A stretch of DNA of 45,685 nucleotides from an uncultured Clostridia bacterium. Lineage in GTDB: Bacteria; Bacillota; Clostridia; Peptostreptococcales; Anaerovoracaceae. This document shows, piece after piece, positions 8,003 to 17,300 of the stretch. The stretch's first letter is position 1; every line of letters starts with the position of its first letter. A program made the translations under genes and the position numbers. Below the pieces are notes generated by a model, which saw only the letters and a program-made list of their open reading frames with translations, was not told where the DNA came from and did no database searches. The stretch covers positions 1-45,685 of the forward strand of contig CAKQWJ010000019.1 in NCBI GenBank assembly GCA_934278925.1. Direction: 5' to 3'.

Positions 8003-9967
8003 TTACCGTTCGCTTTGTCCGATCATCCCCAGGATATCCTCCTCCGTAATAATCGACACGCCCAGTTCCCGGGCCGCCCGATTCTTGGAGGAGCCGGATT
8101 CCGGATTGTTGGTAATCAGGTAATCCGTGCTGCCGCTGACGCTTCCGGCCACCTTGCCGCCCTCTGCCTCAATGGCCGCCTTCAGTTCCTTTCGGTTGCC
8201 GAAGTGATTGAGGGAACCGGTAATGACGAAGACCTTTCCCGCCAGTCCGGTGCCTTGCTCCTCGTAGGACTCGTCCAGATGCAGCTCGGCAATCAGGCGA
8301 TTCACCATTTCTTCATTCTTCGGATCTCGGAAGAAGCCGGCAAAATCCTTGGACATCACGCTTCCCACACCGTCGATGTCCATCAGTTCCTCTTCCGTCA
8401 GCGCCTGAATGGTCTGCCACCGGTTCCGACAGGCACGGGCAATCTGATTCGCCATGGTAACGCCTACCCCCGGAATTCCCAGTGCCGTCAGCACCCGGGC
8501 CGGAGTGGTGCTTCTGGCGGCTTCGATGGAGTCCAGCAGGTTACTGCAGGACTTCTCTCCGAATCCGTCCATTTCTACAATCTCTTCCCGGTACGTTTCC
8601 AGTTCAAAGATATCCGGGAAAGACCGAATGCATCCCATGCCGATCAGCTTCAGTAAAGTCTGCTCGGAAAGCCCTTCAATATTCATGGCATCCCGGGAGA
8701 CGAAGAGAGAAAATCTTTTTACCTGCTTCGCCAAGCAATCCGGATTGGTGCAGGTCAGCACTTTGGTGCCGCCGTCCGACTGCACCCGCGTCTCTCCGCC
8801 GCACACCGGACATGTCTCCGGAATGTGGAAGCTGCCGCTCTGCGTGAGGTTTCCGCTGAGCTGCGGAATGATCATATTGGCTTTGTACACCGTAATTCGG
8901 TCGCCGATGCCCAGCTTCAAATCTTCCATTATGTTGATATTGTGTACCGATGCCCGGCGAACCGTGGTTCCCTCCAGCTCCACCGGATCGAAAATTGCCA
9001 CCGGATTCAACAGTCCCGTACGGGACGGGCTCCACTCGATTTCCCGGAGCACCGTTTCCGCCTGCTGATCCCGCCATTTAAAGGCCATGGCGTCCTTCGG
9101 AAATTTCGCTGTAGTCCCCAAGGAAGCGGAATATGCCAAATCCTCCAGGGTCAGAACCAGTCCATCCGACGGAATCTCAAAGGTGGGAATCCGCGTTTCA
9201 AATTCATCGATGGCCGCCAAAAGATTCTCGCGGTCCACCTTCCGGTATTCCACCACGTCAAATCCCTGCTCCGCCATCCATTTCATCTGGGTTTCCCGGC
9301 TGTTCTCGAAATCCACCTCCGGCGCCTCACTCAAGGTGAAGGCGTAGAAATTCACGTTTCGCTCCGCCGTAATCCGGCTGTCCAGCTGTCGCACGCTGCC
9401 GCTGCACAGGTTCCGCGGGTTCTTGTATTTCGCATCCGCATCGTCGATGGCCGCGTTGATTTTCTCAAAATCCTCGTAGCGAATCACCGCTTCTCCCCGA
9501 ACCACCGTATGTCCCCGATGGGGAATGGTGCGGGGCACGTTTCGGAACACCCGGGCGTTGGGGGTAATCACCTCGCCCACATCGCCGTTTCCGCGGGTCA
9601 CCGCCTTGGCCAGCTTTCCTTCTTCATAAGTCAGCACAACGGTCAGTCCATCCAGCTTCCAAGAGAGCAATGCCTCCCGGTCGCCCAGCCAGGAACGCAG
9701 CGTCTCCCGATCCTTGGTTTTATCCAAACTCAGCATCCGCCGAGCATGGCGTTCCTTCGGCAGTTCCGACTGCACCGTATAGCCAACGTTCTGGGACGGA
9801 CTATCCTCGGGAACGTATCCGCTCTCCGCCTCCAGCCGCAGCAGCTCGTCGTACAGCTCATCGTATTCGTAATTGGTCATGATTTCGCTGGCGTCGTCGT
9901 AATAGGCACGAGAGGCCACATTCAGCTGCGCCGTCAGCTCGTCGATTCTCTTTCTGATATCTTCCAT
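8003..9967 (-). CDS. ligA: NAD-dependent DNA ligase
   Basis: Essential replicative ligase that seals nicks using NAD+. It has 654 residues, near the usual 650-680. In order: the Ia domain and adenylation domain with catalytic Lys104 in WKLDG; the OB fold; a four-Cys zinc finger starting CPVCGG and ending CTNPDC; helix-hairpin-helix repeats with ALGIPGVG; and a C-terminal BRCT domain from about 575. The motif before the lysine (SWKLDG) differs from the more frequent ELKIDG but keeps K and DG. Its ATG (9967) directly abuts the TAG of pcrA, so translation is coupled. pcrA-ligA is a well-known Gram-positive gene pair. Confidence 0.97.
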   Translation of the reverse strand: MEDIRKRIDELTAQLNVASRAYYDDASEIMTNYEYDELYDELLRLEAESGYVPEDSPSQNVGYTVQSELPKERHARRMLSLDKTKDRETLRSWLGDREALLSWKLDGLTVVLTYEEGKLAKAVTRGNGDVGEVITPNARVFRNVPRTIPHRGHTVVRGEAVIRYEDFEKINAAIDDADAKYKNPRNLCSGSVRQLDSRITAERNVNFYAFTLSEAPEVDFENSRETQMKWMAEQGFDVVEYRKVDRENLLAAIDEFETRIPTFEIPSDGLVLTLEDLAYSASLGTTAKFPKDAMAFKWRDQQAETVLREIEWSPSRTGLLNPVAIFDPVELEGTTVRRASVHNINIMEDLKLGIGDRITVYKANMIIPQLSGNLTQSGSFHIPETCPVCGGETRVQSDGGTKVLTCTNPDCLAKQVKRFSLFVSRDAMNIEGLSEQTLLKLIGMGCIRSFPDIFELETYREEIVEMDGFGEKSCSNLLDSIEAARSTTPARVLTALGIPGVGVTMANQIARACRNRWQTIQALTEEELMDIDGVGSVMSKDFAGFFRDPKNEEMVNRLIAELHLDESYEEQGTGLAGKVFVITGSLNHFGNRKELKAAIEAEGGKVAGSVSGSTDYLITNNPESGSSKNRAARELGVSIITEEDILGMIGQSER

Positions 9968-12292
9968 CTATTCTACCTTCTCTATGTTCACAAATCCCTT
10001 GCCAATCTTTTTAATTCCCACGGAATCAAAGGCGATGGTAAGGATTTTTCCCGAATCCTCAATCAGCATTCCTTCCCCGAATTTCGGGTGGCGCACCTTG
10101 TCGCCGACCTCCAGTCCCTCGTTGGAGAACTTCTTCCGAGTCTGCTTCTTCGCATACCCCAGACTGTCAAAAGGCTTCCCGCCATCCGGTCCGGAATATC
10201 CGTCCTCCGTGCCGTGACTTCTCCCCTTGTAAAAATAATCTCCGAAAAGTCCGCCGTCTCCGGCCATGCCGCCCTGTTTCGCCCGAAGTTCCTTCACGGT
10301 CTCTCCGTCAATGTACTGCTTGTCCATCTCGTCCAGGAACATGGACTCGGAAGTGTAGTCCGTCCGGCCGTACAGCATCCGGGTCTCCGCCCCGGTGAGG
10401 TACAGCTTCTTCTTCGCTCGGGTAATTCCCACGTAGCAAAGGCGCCGTTCTTCTTCCAACCGGCCCTCTTCATCAAAGGAAGCGGTTCCCGGGAAAATGC
10501 CGTTCTCCATTCCCGGAATGAATACAATCGGGAATTCCAATCCCTTGGCGCTGTGCAATGTCATGAGCACCACCGCATCCTCCGACTCGTCCCGGTTGTC
10601 GATATCCGACATCAGGGTAATCCGTTCCAGGAAGGCCGCCAGCGGCGTGGGCTCGTCCACCGGGAACCCTGCTTTGGCCAGGGCTTCCCGTTCTTCTCTC
10701 AGCTCCTCCTGATGGGCTGCCTCGTCTCCGTTCTCCAGGCTCTTCTCGAACTCCGCCACCACGGATTTGAATTCCATGATGTTCTCGATGCGTCCGTCCG
10801 CCTCCACCGTATCCGCAGCCTCTAAGGCACCCAGATAACCGGAACGGTTCAGAATATTGTCGTACAGATCCACCAGTGTCAGATTGTCCAGTTCTCCTCG
10901 AAGGTCCTGAATCATCTGCACGAATTCCTGCAGGGCCTTTCCCGCCTTCTTCGGGAGAGATGCCATCACCTGCACCTCGCAAAGCGCCCGGTAAATGCTG
11001 ATCTGATACCCGGAGGCATAGGCCTGAATGCCGGACAAGGTCTTCGCGCCCACTCCCCGCTTTGGCTCGTTGATAACCCGCAGCATGGCCACATCGTCAT
11101 CCGGATTCTCCACCAGGTGCATGTAGGCCATCACATCCTTAATTTCCTTTCGGTCGTAGAACCGCAGTCCCGCCAGCACCCGGTAGGGAATTCCCCGGAA
11201 GGAGAATTTCTCTTCAAACGCGCGGGATTGGGCGTTCTTCCGATACAGCACCGCCATATCGCTGTAGGGATATCCCGCCTCGTGCAGGCGGTCAATTTCA
11301 CTGCCGATGTACCAGGCCTCCTGTTTCTCGTCGGGCAGTCGGCGGTAGGTGATTTTCGCCCCGTCCTTTTTCTCCGTCCACAGAGCCTTCTCCTTCCGGC
11401 CCTTGTTGTTGCAAATAACGGAGTTGGCCAGGTTCAGAATATTTCCGTCGGAGCGGTAATTCTGCTCCAGCTTAATGGTGGTCACCTCCGGAAAATCCTT
11501 CTCGAAATCCAGAATGTTCCGAATGTCCGCCCCTCGCCACTGGTAGATGCACTGATCGTCGTCTCCCACCACACAGAGGTTCCGGTTGGTCTTGGACAGC
11601 AGGTGAATCAGTTTGTACTGCAAATAGTTGGTATCCTGATACTCGTCCACCATGATGTATTGAAATCGGTTTCGGTAATATGCCAGAATCTCCGGGTCCG
11701 CTTCCAGGAGGCGCACCCCGTTGAGAATCAGGTCATCGAAGTCCATGGCGTTGTTCCGCATCATTTCCTTCTCGTATTCCCGATACACTTGATACACAGT
11801 GTTCGCTCGGAAGTCTCCGGAATTTTCGGCAATGTATTTTTCCGAGTTCTGCTCTCGTTCCTTGGCATTGCTGATGACGCTGATCACATAGCTGACGGGA
11901 TAGGTCTTTTCGTTGATTTCCAGGGCCTTCATGATCCGCTTCACCAGGGATTTTCGGTCCGTCTCATCGTACACCGTGAAACCGGTCTTGTATCCCAGCA
12001 CCTCGCACTGATACCGAAGCATCCGAAGGCACATGGCGTGGAAGGTCATAATCCACATTCCGCGAGTCCTTGGAACCAGGCTCTCCACACGGTCTCGCAT
12101 CTCTCCGGCCGCCTTGTTGGTAAATGTCACCGCCATAATTTGGGCCGGATTCACGCCCTGCTCAATCATGTACGCGATTCGATGGGTCATGGTGGTGGTC
12201 TTCCCGCTTCCCGCGCCGGCCAGAATCAAAATCGGCCCGTCGATATGCTTCACTGCTTTCTGTTGTTCGCTGTTCAGATTTGATAAATCCAT
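9968..12292 (-). CDS. pcrA: ATP-dependent DNA helicase PcrA/UvrD
   Basis: Superfamily 1 3'-5' helicase used in repair, rolling-circle replication and clearing RecA filaments. It has 774 residues. The Q motif LNSEQQKAV (about 6-14), Walker A GAGSGKT (26-32), motif II VDEYQDTN, and motif VI VGITRAKKKLYLTG are all present. The C-terminal tail with KVRHPKFGEGMLI matches the RNA-polymerase-binding Tudor-like module of PcrA. An AAGGAA site precedes the ATG. It is the first gene of the pcrA-ligA pair. The promoter is not clear in the AT-rich 300 bases upstream. Confidence 0.97.
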   Translation of the reverse strand: MDLSNLNSEQQKAVKHIDGPILILAGAGSGKTTTMTHRIAYMIEQGVNPAQIMAVTFTNKAAGEMRDRVESLVPRTRGMWIMTFHAMCLRMLRYQCEVLGYKTGFTVYDETDRKSLVKRIMKALEINEKTYPVSYVISVISNAKEREQNSEKYIAENSGDFRANTVYQVYREYEKEMMRNNAMDFDDLILNGVRLLEADPEILAYYRNRFQYIMVDEYQDTNYLQYKLIHLLSKTNRNLCVVGDDDQCIYQWRGADIRNILDFEKDFPEVTTIKLEQNYRSDGNILNLANSVICNNKGRKEKALWTEKKDGAKITYRRLPDEKQEAWYIGSEIDRLHEAGYPYSDMAVLYRKNAQSRAFEEKFSFRGIPYRVLAGLRFYDRKEIKDVMAYMHLVENPDDDVAMLRVINEPKRGVGAKTLSGIQAYASGYQISIYRALCEVQVMASLPKKAGKALQEFVQMIQDLRGELDNLTLVDLYDNILNRSGYLGALEAADTVEADGRIENIMEFKSVVAEFEKSLENGDEAAHQEELREEREALAKAGFPVDEPTPLAAFLERITLMSDIDNRDESEDAVVLMTLHSAKGLEFPIVFIPGMENGIFPGTASFDEEGRLEEERRLCYVGITRAKKKLYLTGAETRMLYGRTDYTSESMFLDEMDKQYIDGETVKELRAKQGGMAGDGGLFGDYFYKGRSHGTEDGYSGPDGGKPFDSLGYAKKQTRKKFSNEGLEVGDKVRHPKFGEGMLIEDSGKILTIAFDSVGIKKIGKGFVNIEKVE

Positions 12293-12529
12293 TATTCTCT
12301 TCCTTAATATATGTAAATATATGTATAAATTGCATCCGCAGGAATGCGGGCGAAAAAATATCTGACCGTCTGTAAAAGAATCTATCCGAACCTCGGCATT
12401 TTCAAGGTTTCCGACAGTACGGAATTGTCTTTTCCATTGACATTTTATTTTAGCATAATAGCGATAAAAACAAAAGATTTTAACGGCAATGCAAGGGGTT
12501 CTTTCACGGTGTAAGAATTGGAATCACCT

Positions 12530-12559
12530 TCTAGATTGTATTTTGCCTCTAGATTGTAT
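12530..12559 (+). repeat. 12-base direct repeat upstream of the gdhA promoter
   Basis: TCTAGATTGTAT occurs at 12530-12541 and again at 12548-12559, 18 bases apart start to start. The second copy ends 16 bases before the -35. The position suggests an activator or repressor site for gdhA. Confidence 0.55.
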
Positions 12560-12575
12560 ACTTTTTTCACTTGCA

Positions 12576-12604
12576 TTGACACTGCATATTGAGAGTGCTA
12601 AAAT
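12576..12604 (+). promoter_or_regulatory. Promoter of gdhA
   Basis: TTGACA (12576-12581), 17-base spacer, TAAAAT (12599-12604); near consensus. The predicted start is at about 12611. Confidence 0.8.
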
Positions 12605-12609
12605 CAAAG

Positions 12610-12634
12610 TGCGATTGGGAAAGAGTCAATCGCA
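12610..12634 (+). promoter_or_regulatory. 5'-terminal leader hairpin of gdhA mRNA
   Basis: TGCGATTG (12610-12617) and CAATCGCA (12627-12634) form a perfect 8-bp stem with a 9-base loop, starting at the predicted first base of the transcript. A T-rich stretch follows and then the ribosome site. It may stabilise the mRNA or control translation. Confidence 0.5.
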
Positions 12635-12665
12635 AGTATGTTTAGTTTTTTATAAGGAGAAGAAA

Positions 12666-14012
12666 ATGGCTAATATTTCACAGAAGTACATTGACATTGC
12701 TAAGAAAAATTATCCACATGAACCAGAATTTCTTCAGACTGTTGAAGAAGTACTGACTTCTATCGAGCCTGTTCTGGAAGCACATCCGGAATATGAGAAG
12801 GCCGGTCTGGTTGAGAGACTGATCGAGCCTGAAAGAAGCGTTACCTTCAGAGTTCCTTGGGTTGACGACAACGGCGAAGTTCACGTTAACAGAGGATACA
12901 GATTCGAGTTCAACAGTGCACTGGGACCGTACAAGGGTGGTCTGAGATTCCAGGCTAACGTTTATCCTGGCATCCTGAAGTTCCTGGGATTCGAGCAGAT
13001 CTTCAAGAACTCCCTGACAGGTCTTCCTATCGGCGGTGGTAAGGGTGGTTCCGACTTCGATCCGGCTGGCAAGTCTGATGCTGAAGTTATGAGATTCTGC
13101 CAGAGCTTCATCACCGAGCTGTACAGACACATCGGTCCGAACACAGACGTTCCTGCTGGCGACATGGGTGTAGGCGGCAGAGAAATCGGCTACATGATGG
13201 GTCAGTACAAGAGAATTACCAACCAGTACGATGGAACTTGGACCGGTAAGGGAACAACCAACGGTGGTCTGAACGGAAGAACAGAAGCTACCGGTTTCGG
13301 TATCGTATTCTTCGCAAGAGAGGTCCTGAAGCACTTCGGTGATACTCTGGAAGGCAAGTCTGTAGTAGTTTCCGGATTCGGTAACGTATCTTGGGGAACT
13401 ATCACCAAGCTGGTAGAGCTGGGTGCAAAGCCAATCACTATCTCCGGACCGGATGGATACATCCTGGACGAGGAAGGTATCACCACACCAGAGAAGATCG
13501 AGATGTTGCTCTGGCTGAGAGCTAACAGCCCAATGGCTTGCGCTCCATACGCAGAGAAGTTCCCGAACGCTAAGTTCATCCCTGGAAAGAGACCTTGGGA
13601 AGTTAAGGCTGACCTGTACATGCCATGCGCAATGCAGAACGACATCACTCTTGACTGGGCGAAGGAAATGGTTAAGAACGGCGCTAGATACCTCATCGAA
13701 GGTGCTAACATGCCTACAACCAACGAAGCTGTCGCTTACCTGCAGGAGAACGGCGTAGTTGTTGGTCCTTCCAAGGCTGCAAATGCCGGTGGTGTAGCAT
13801 GCTCTTGCCTGGAAATGGCACAGAACGCTGAGCACCTCATCTGGGATAAGGAAAGAGTTTATAAGGAACTGGAAGGCATCATGGTTCACATCTTCGAGAT
13901 CACTGAAGCAGCTTGTGCTAAGTATGACCTGGGCGAGAACCTGGTAGCCGGTGCAAACATTGCCGGTTTCGAAAGAGTAGCAGATGCTATGATGATGCAG
14001 GGTATTGTATAA
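12666..14012 (+). CDS. gdhA: Glutamate dehydrogenase, hexameric (NADP-type)
   Basis: Cytosolic enzyme converting 2-oxoglutarate and ammonium to glutamate, or the reverse. It has 448 residues, the usual length for small hexameric GDH. Conserved parts are GPYKGGLRF (about 87-95), IGGGKGGSDFDPAGKS (about 122-137) with catalytic Lys126, and the nucleotide-binding strand VVVSGFGNVSWG. The start at 12666 follows AAGGAG at 7 bases; an in-frame extension to 12489 is not supported. The codon set (AGA for Arg, many GGT and GTT) differs from most neighbours and indicates very high expression. NADP preference is inferred from family resemblance. The gene is monocistronic, with a strong promoter and terminator. 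Confidence 0.97.
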   Translation: MANISQKYIDIAKKNYPHEPEFLQTVEEVLTSIEPVLEAHPEYEKAGLVERLIEPERSVTFRVPWVDDNGEVHVNRGYRFEFNSALGPYKGGLRFQANVYPGILKFLGFEQIFKNSLTGLPIGGGKGGSDFDPAGKSDAEVMRFCQSFITELYRHIGPNTDVPAGDMGVGGREIGYMMGQYKRITNQYDGTWTGKGTTNGGLNGRTEATGFGIVFFAREVLKHFGDTLEGKSVVVSGFGNVSWGTITKLVELGAKPITISGPDGYILDEEGITTPEKIEMLLWLRANSPMACAPYAEKFPNAKFIPGKRPWEVKADLYMPCAMQNDITLDWAKEMVKNGARYLIEGANMPTTNEAVAYLQENGVVVGPSKAANAGGVACSCLEMAQNAEHLIWDKERVYKELEGIMVHIFEITEAACAKYDLGENLVAGANIAGFERVADAMMMQGIV

Positions 14013-14052
14013 TCGAACCTTTCGATTATCGATTCACTTCATTGAAGACTCA

Positions 14053-14084
14053 AAAGAGAGCTGCGATTGCAGCTCTCTTTTTTC
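14053..14084 (+). terminator. Intrinsic terminator of gdhA
   Basis: Perfect 12-bp stem AAAGAGAGCTGC (14053-14064) / GCAGCTCTCTTT (14069-14080) with a GATT loop and a continuing T run. Confidence 0.92.
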
Positions 14085-14245
14085 GTGTCATCATTTCCGC
14101 CGCTGATGGGCATTGGTCGCGGAAGCAATGTGCGCCGGGCACCGGGCGCCCGGCGGCCGAATTTCTTTGCTCCCCGCCCCCCGCTAAGCCTTGTACCTTC
14201 GTTATGGGGAGCAAAATCTTCACACTGCCGCCGGAGGCCGCAACG
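14085..14245. other. GC-rich non-coding stretch with inverted repeats
   Basis: Between the gdhA terminator and the large addA hairpin there is no credible gene. It holds a 12-base perfect palindrome CCGGGCGCCCGG (about 14142-14153), and TTTGCTCCCC (14166-14175) inverted as GGGGAGCAAA (14206-14215). Short ORFs here run in several frames because the sequence is GC-rich, and none has a ribosome site. Confidence 0.6.
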
Positions 14246-14334
14246 AAAAACCTGCATGCGGGAGGCAATCTTGGCTTGCGGATTGGGGCTTAGAGCCCAA
14301 TCCGCAAGCGGTTGCCGAACGCATGCAGGTTTTT
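14246..14334 (-). terminator. Very long nested hairpin terminator of addA
   Basis: It starts one base after the addA stop codon. The outer stem is 15 bp: AAAAACCTGCATGCG (14246-14260) with its exact complement (14320-14334). The inner stem is 14 bp: GCTTGCGGATTGGG (14274-14287) with CCCAATCCGCAAGC (14296-14309). GGCAA/TTGCC in the connecting segments can pair as well. Read on the minus strand it ends in TTTTT. It is far larger than an ordinary terminator. Confidence 0.8.
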
Positions 14335-14335
14335 C

Positions 14336-17300
14336 TTATAATTCTATGGTCTTCCCGGCGCGGAGCATGTACAGGTACGCTTCCGTAACCGGAAGTCCGG
14401 CCGCCTGCTCCAGGGCAATCCGGTACAGGCGAATCTGCTCTTGATACATCTCCTTCATTTTGGACTCTTCTTCCGAACCGCGGTTACTCTTGTAATCCAC
14501 CAGGACGATATGGTTCCCTTCCCGGAAGTAACAGTCGATGACACCCTGTACCAGCACGGACTGGTCTTCCACTTCCGTCCGGAGGGTGAAGGGCTTCTCC
14601 TTCCACAGTTGATTCCTGCCGACGGCTTCTGCCGCCCGCCTGCCGATATCCGCGGCGAAGAATGTTTTTATCATGTTCAGATCCAACGCTTCGAAGATTT
14701 CCGGGGAGATGGCGCCCTTGTCCCGCAACGACTCTCCCACCTGACGGATGTAGTCCTCATCCACGGTTCCATCGGCAAGGGCTTTGCGGAAATCCAGCCG
14801 CTCCATGATGCGGTGGTAACCGGTACCAATCTCCGCACCGGTGATTTTGCCGGATTCCAGGAATTCCGGCTCCTCCAGATCGATGCGCCGCTTCCGGAAG
14901 GAATCCTCCCGAAGGGTACGGATTTCACTGACGGTATACTTCGCTTTGGTGGACAGGCCGCGGGCATCCGGATATTCGTAATCCAGCCGCTGTGCCACCA
15001 TTTCTGCCGCTTGCTCCGCCTTGGCATCGCCGTGGAACCGATCCCGTTCCTTCCGGAATTCTTCGAAGAGGTTTCGCTTCTGGGTCAGCATCTGTTTCGG
15101 GAAGGGCGCGAACCGATATTCCACCGACGGAATAAAGAGCTTCTCCTTGATGACCTCGTAGTAGCTGCTTTTGCCCGGCAGGCCCCGCTCCAGTTTTTCC
15201 CGGGATTTGGCGGTTCCCACCAGAATCAGCTTTTCTCTGGCCCGAGTCAGCGCTACGTACAGCACCCGAAGTTCCTCCTGGAATCCTTCATCCCGCTTCT
15301 TTTCCATAATCAGGTTCTGCAGGAGTGTGGCCCTCCAGAATTTCTCCGTGCGGTTCACATAGGACAGGCTGACACCCATGTCGGAATCGAACATGAAGCC
15401 CTTTCCCAGATTATCCCCCCGCAGCTGTTTGCCCATTCCCGCAACGATGACGAACGGGAACTCCAGGCCTTTACTCTTATGGATGGTCATAATGCGGACC
15501 ACATCCGCATCCTCGCTAATCATGGCCGCCTGACCGGTTTTTACATTCTGCTTTCGGAGGATATCCACGTAGCGGATAAATCCGTTCAGGGAGGCGACAC
15601 CGTTCTCCTGGTAGCTCCGGGCTTTCTCCGCCAGGATCCGCAGATTGGCCTGGCGCTGTCTGCCGCCGTACATGGCGCCGGCGTACAGATAGTAGCCGGA
15701 TTCCGTCAGCACGTACCAGATGTATTCGTCCAACGGCATTTTGTTGGAGAGATAGCGCCATTCCTCCAGCTTCACCTCTGCCTGACGAAGCTTCTCATAC
15801 AGGGCATCGTCCGCCAGCGCCGCCGGATTTTCCAAGCAGTATTTGAAGGCCTTATAGTATGCTCCCCTCTGCCCATTCTCCTTATAAGCGATTCGCACCT
15901 TCGCCAGCTCATCCGGCGTAAAACCAAAGATCTCCGACCGAAGGATTCCGATCAGCGGCACATCCTGATGCCCGTTGTCCAGGAGCTTCAGCAGCGCCAT
16001 GGCCTGGTGGATTTCCACCGTATCGAAATACCCCTGGTCATCGTTCACATGAGCCGGGATGTCCTGCTCCAGCATGGCTTTGTAGAACACATCGGCGCTT
16101 CGGCTGGTGCTCCGGCACAGGATGACGATGTCCCGCGGGGTGGCGGTTCGCCGAATCCCCTGCTTTCCGTCATAGAACGTGGTGCCGATGATTCCGTTTA
16201 CCAACTTGGCGATATAAGTGGCCTCCGCTTCCAGCTTCGGAATCGGTTCCCCGTCGTCATCCACCTCCGCCAGTTCATCCGCCGCCGCGTTGTCCTCTTC
16301 CAGAAGAATATGTGCCTCCGACTTCAGATTGAACCGATCGTCCCCCTTCAAACCCTGGTACAGCTTCGCATTATCATCGTACCCCGGCATGATTCCCTCA
16401 AAAACATCGTTGATGTACTGAATGGTAGCCCCGTTGCTTCGGAAGTTCTTGTTCAGGTCGATAACCATGGAATCGGTGTTTTCCGCCTTCTCGTACTCCC
16501 GCCGCGTGTCCATAAAAATCTTCGGGTCGGACTGCCGGAACCCATAGATACTTTGTTTTACGTCGCCCACCTTAAAGAGATTGTCCGGCCGGGCGATTTT
16601 GGATATGAGGTATTCCTGCAGCTTGTTGGTGTCCTGATATTCGTCGATAAAAATAAATTGGAACCGCTTCCGAAGGGTGTCCGACACTTCCGGGTCTTCC
16701 AGAATGCGCACCGTGATGTGTTCGATGTCGCTGAAGTCCACCAGGTCCGACTCCTGCTTCTTCGCGTCGAACCGCTTCTCGAACTCCTGCAGAAGCTTCA
16801 AATAATAGATGGTATATTCGTAAGCGGCATCCATCTCCCGGAATCGAGTCTCCGGGCTCGGGTCCATGAATTTATTCTTGAACTCCTTGATGCGCTTCTT
16901 GTACCGATCTCGCAGATCCGTGCAGTATTCCTTGATGTCCGCGTATTCGTCCTTCTCATCCTTCTTCACCCGGAAGGTGGCGAATTTCACCGCGCCCCAG
17001 GCGGAAGCATCGGGACCGTCGGCGTGTTCCAGGGAGTCCCGCAGCTCCTCCAGCTGTTCGTAATCCTTGTTCGCGATGGCCACCAGGGAGGCGATGCCGT
17101 TCCGATCCAGCACGTCGATCAGCTTTTCGCAATCCTTCAGGGCCGCATCCAGCTCCGTCTTTCCCCGCTCCAGGAGCATTTGGTATATGGGGGAATCCGC
17201 CATGGATCCCGACTCCGGAAAACGCAGCATCTCTGCCTTTTCGAAGGCCCACCGGAAATAGTTCGGCAGGCTTCGGAGTTTGGCATAGGTGTCCATCATC

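Larger units (their letters stand above)
12293..12665. other. Divergent intergenic region between pcrA and gdhA
   Basis: No gene. The right part holds the gdhA promoter, an upstream 12-base direct repeat and a leader hairpin, listed separately. The left part (12293-12480) must hold the pcrA promoter. Only weak matches are seen, for example a minus-strand TTTTGT/TAAAAT pair near 12455-12490. Confidence 0.6.

Noticed and set aside
8825..10825. 666-codon open frame opposite ligA and pcrA
   Set aside because: Antisense shadow spanning two well-supported genes; no start signal or motif.
12489..12665. N-terminal extension of gdhA
   Set aside because: The extension covers the promoter, the direct repeat and the leader hairpin. 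The family start and AAGGAG support 12666.
14042..14444. Small open frames of 70-125 codons in the GC-rich stretch after gdhA
   Set aside because: They overlap the gdhA terminator and the large hairpin, exist in several frames at once and have no ribosome site.
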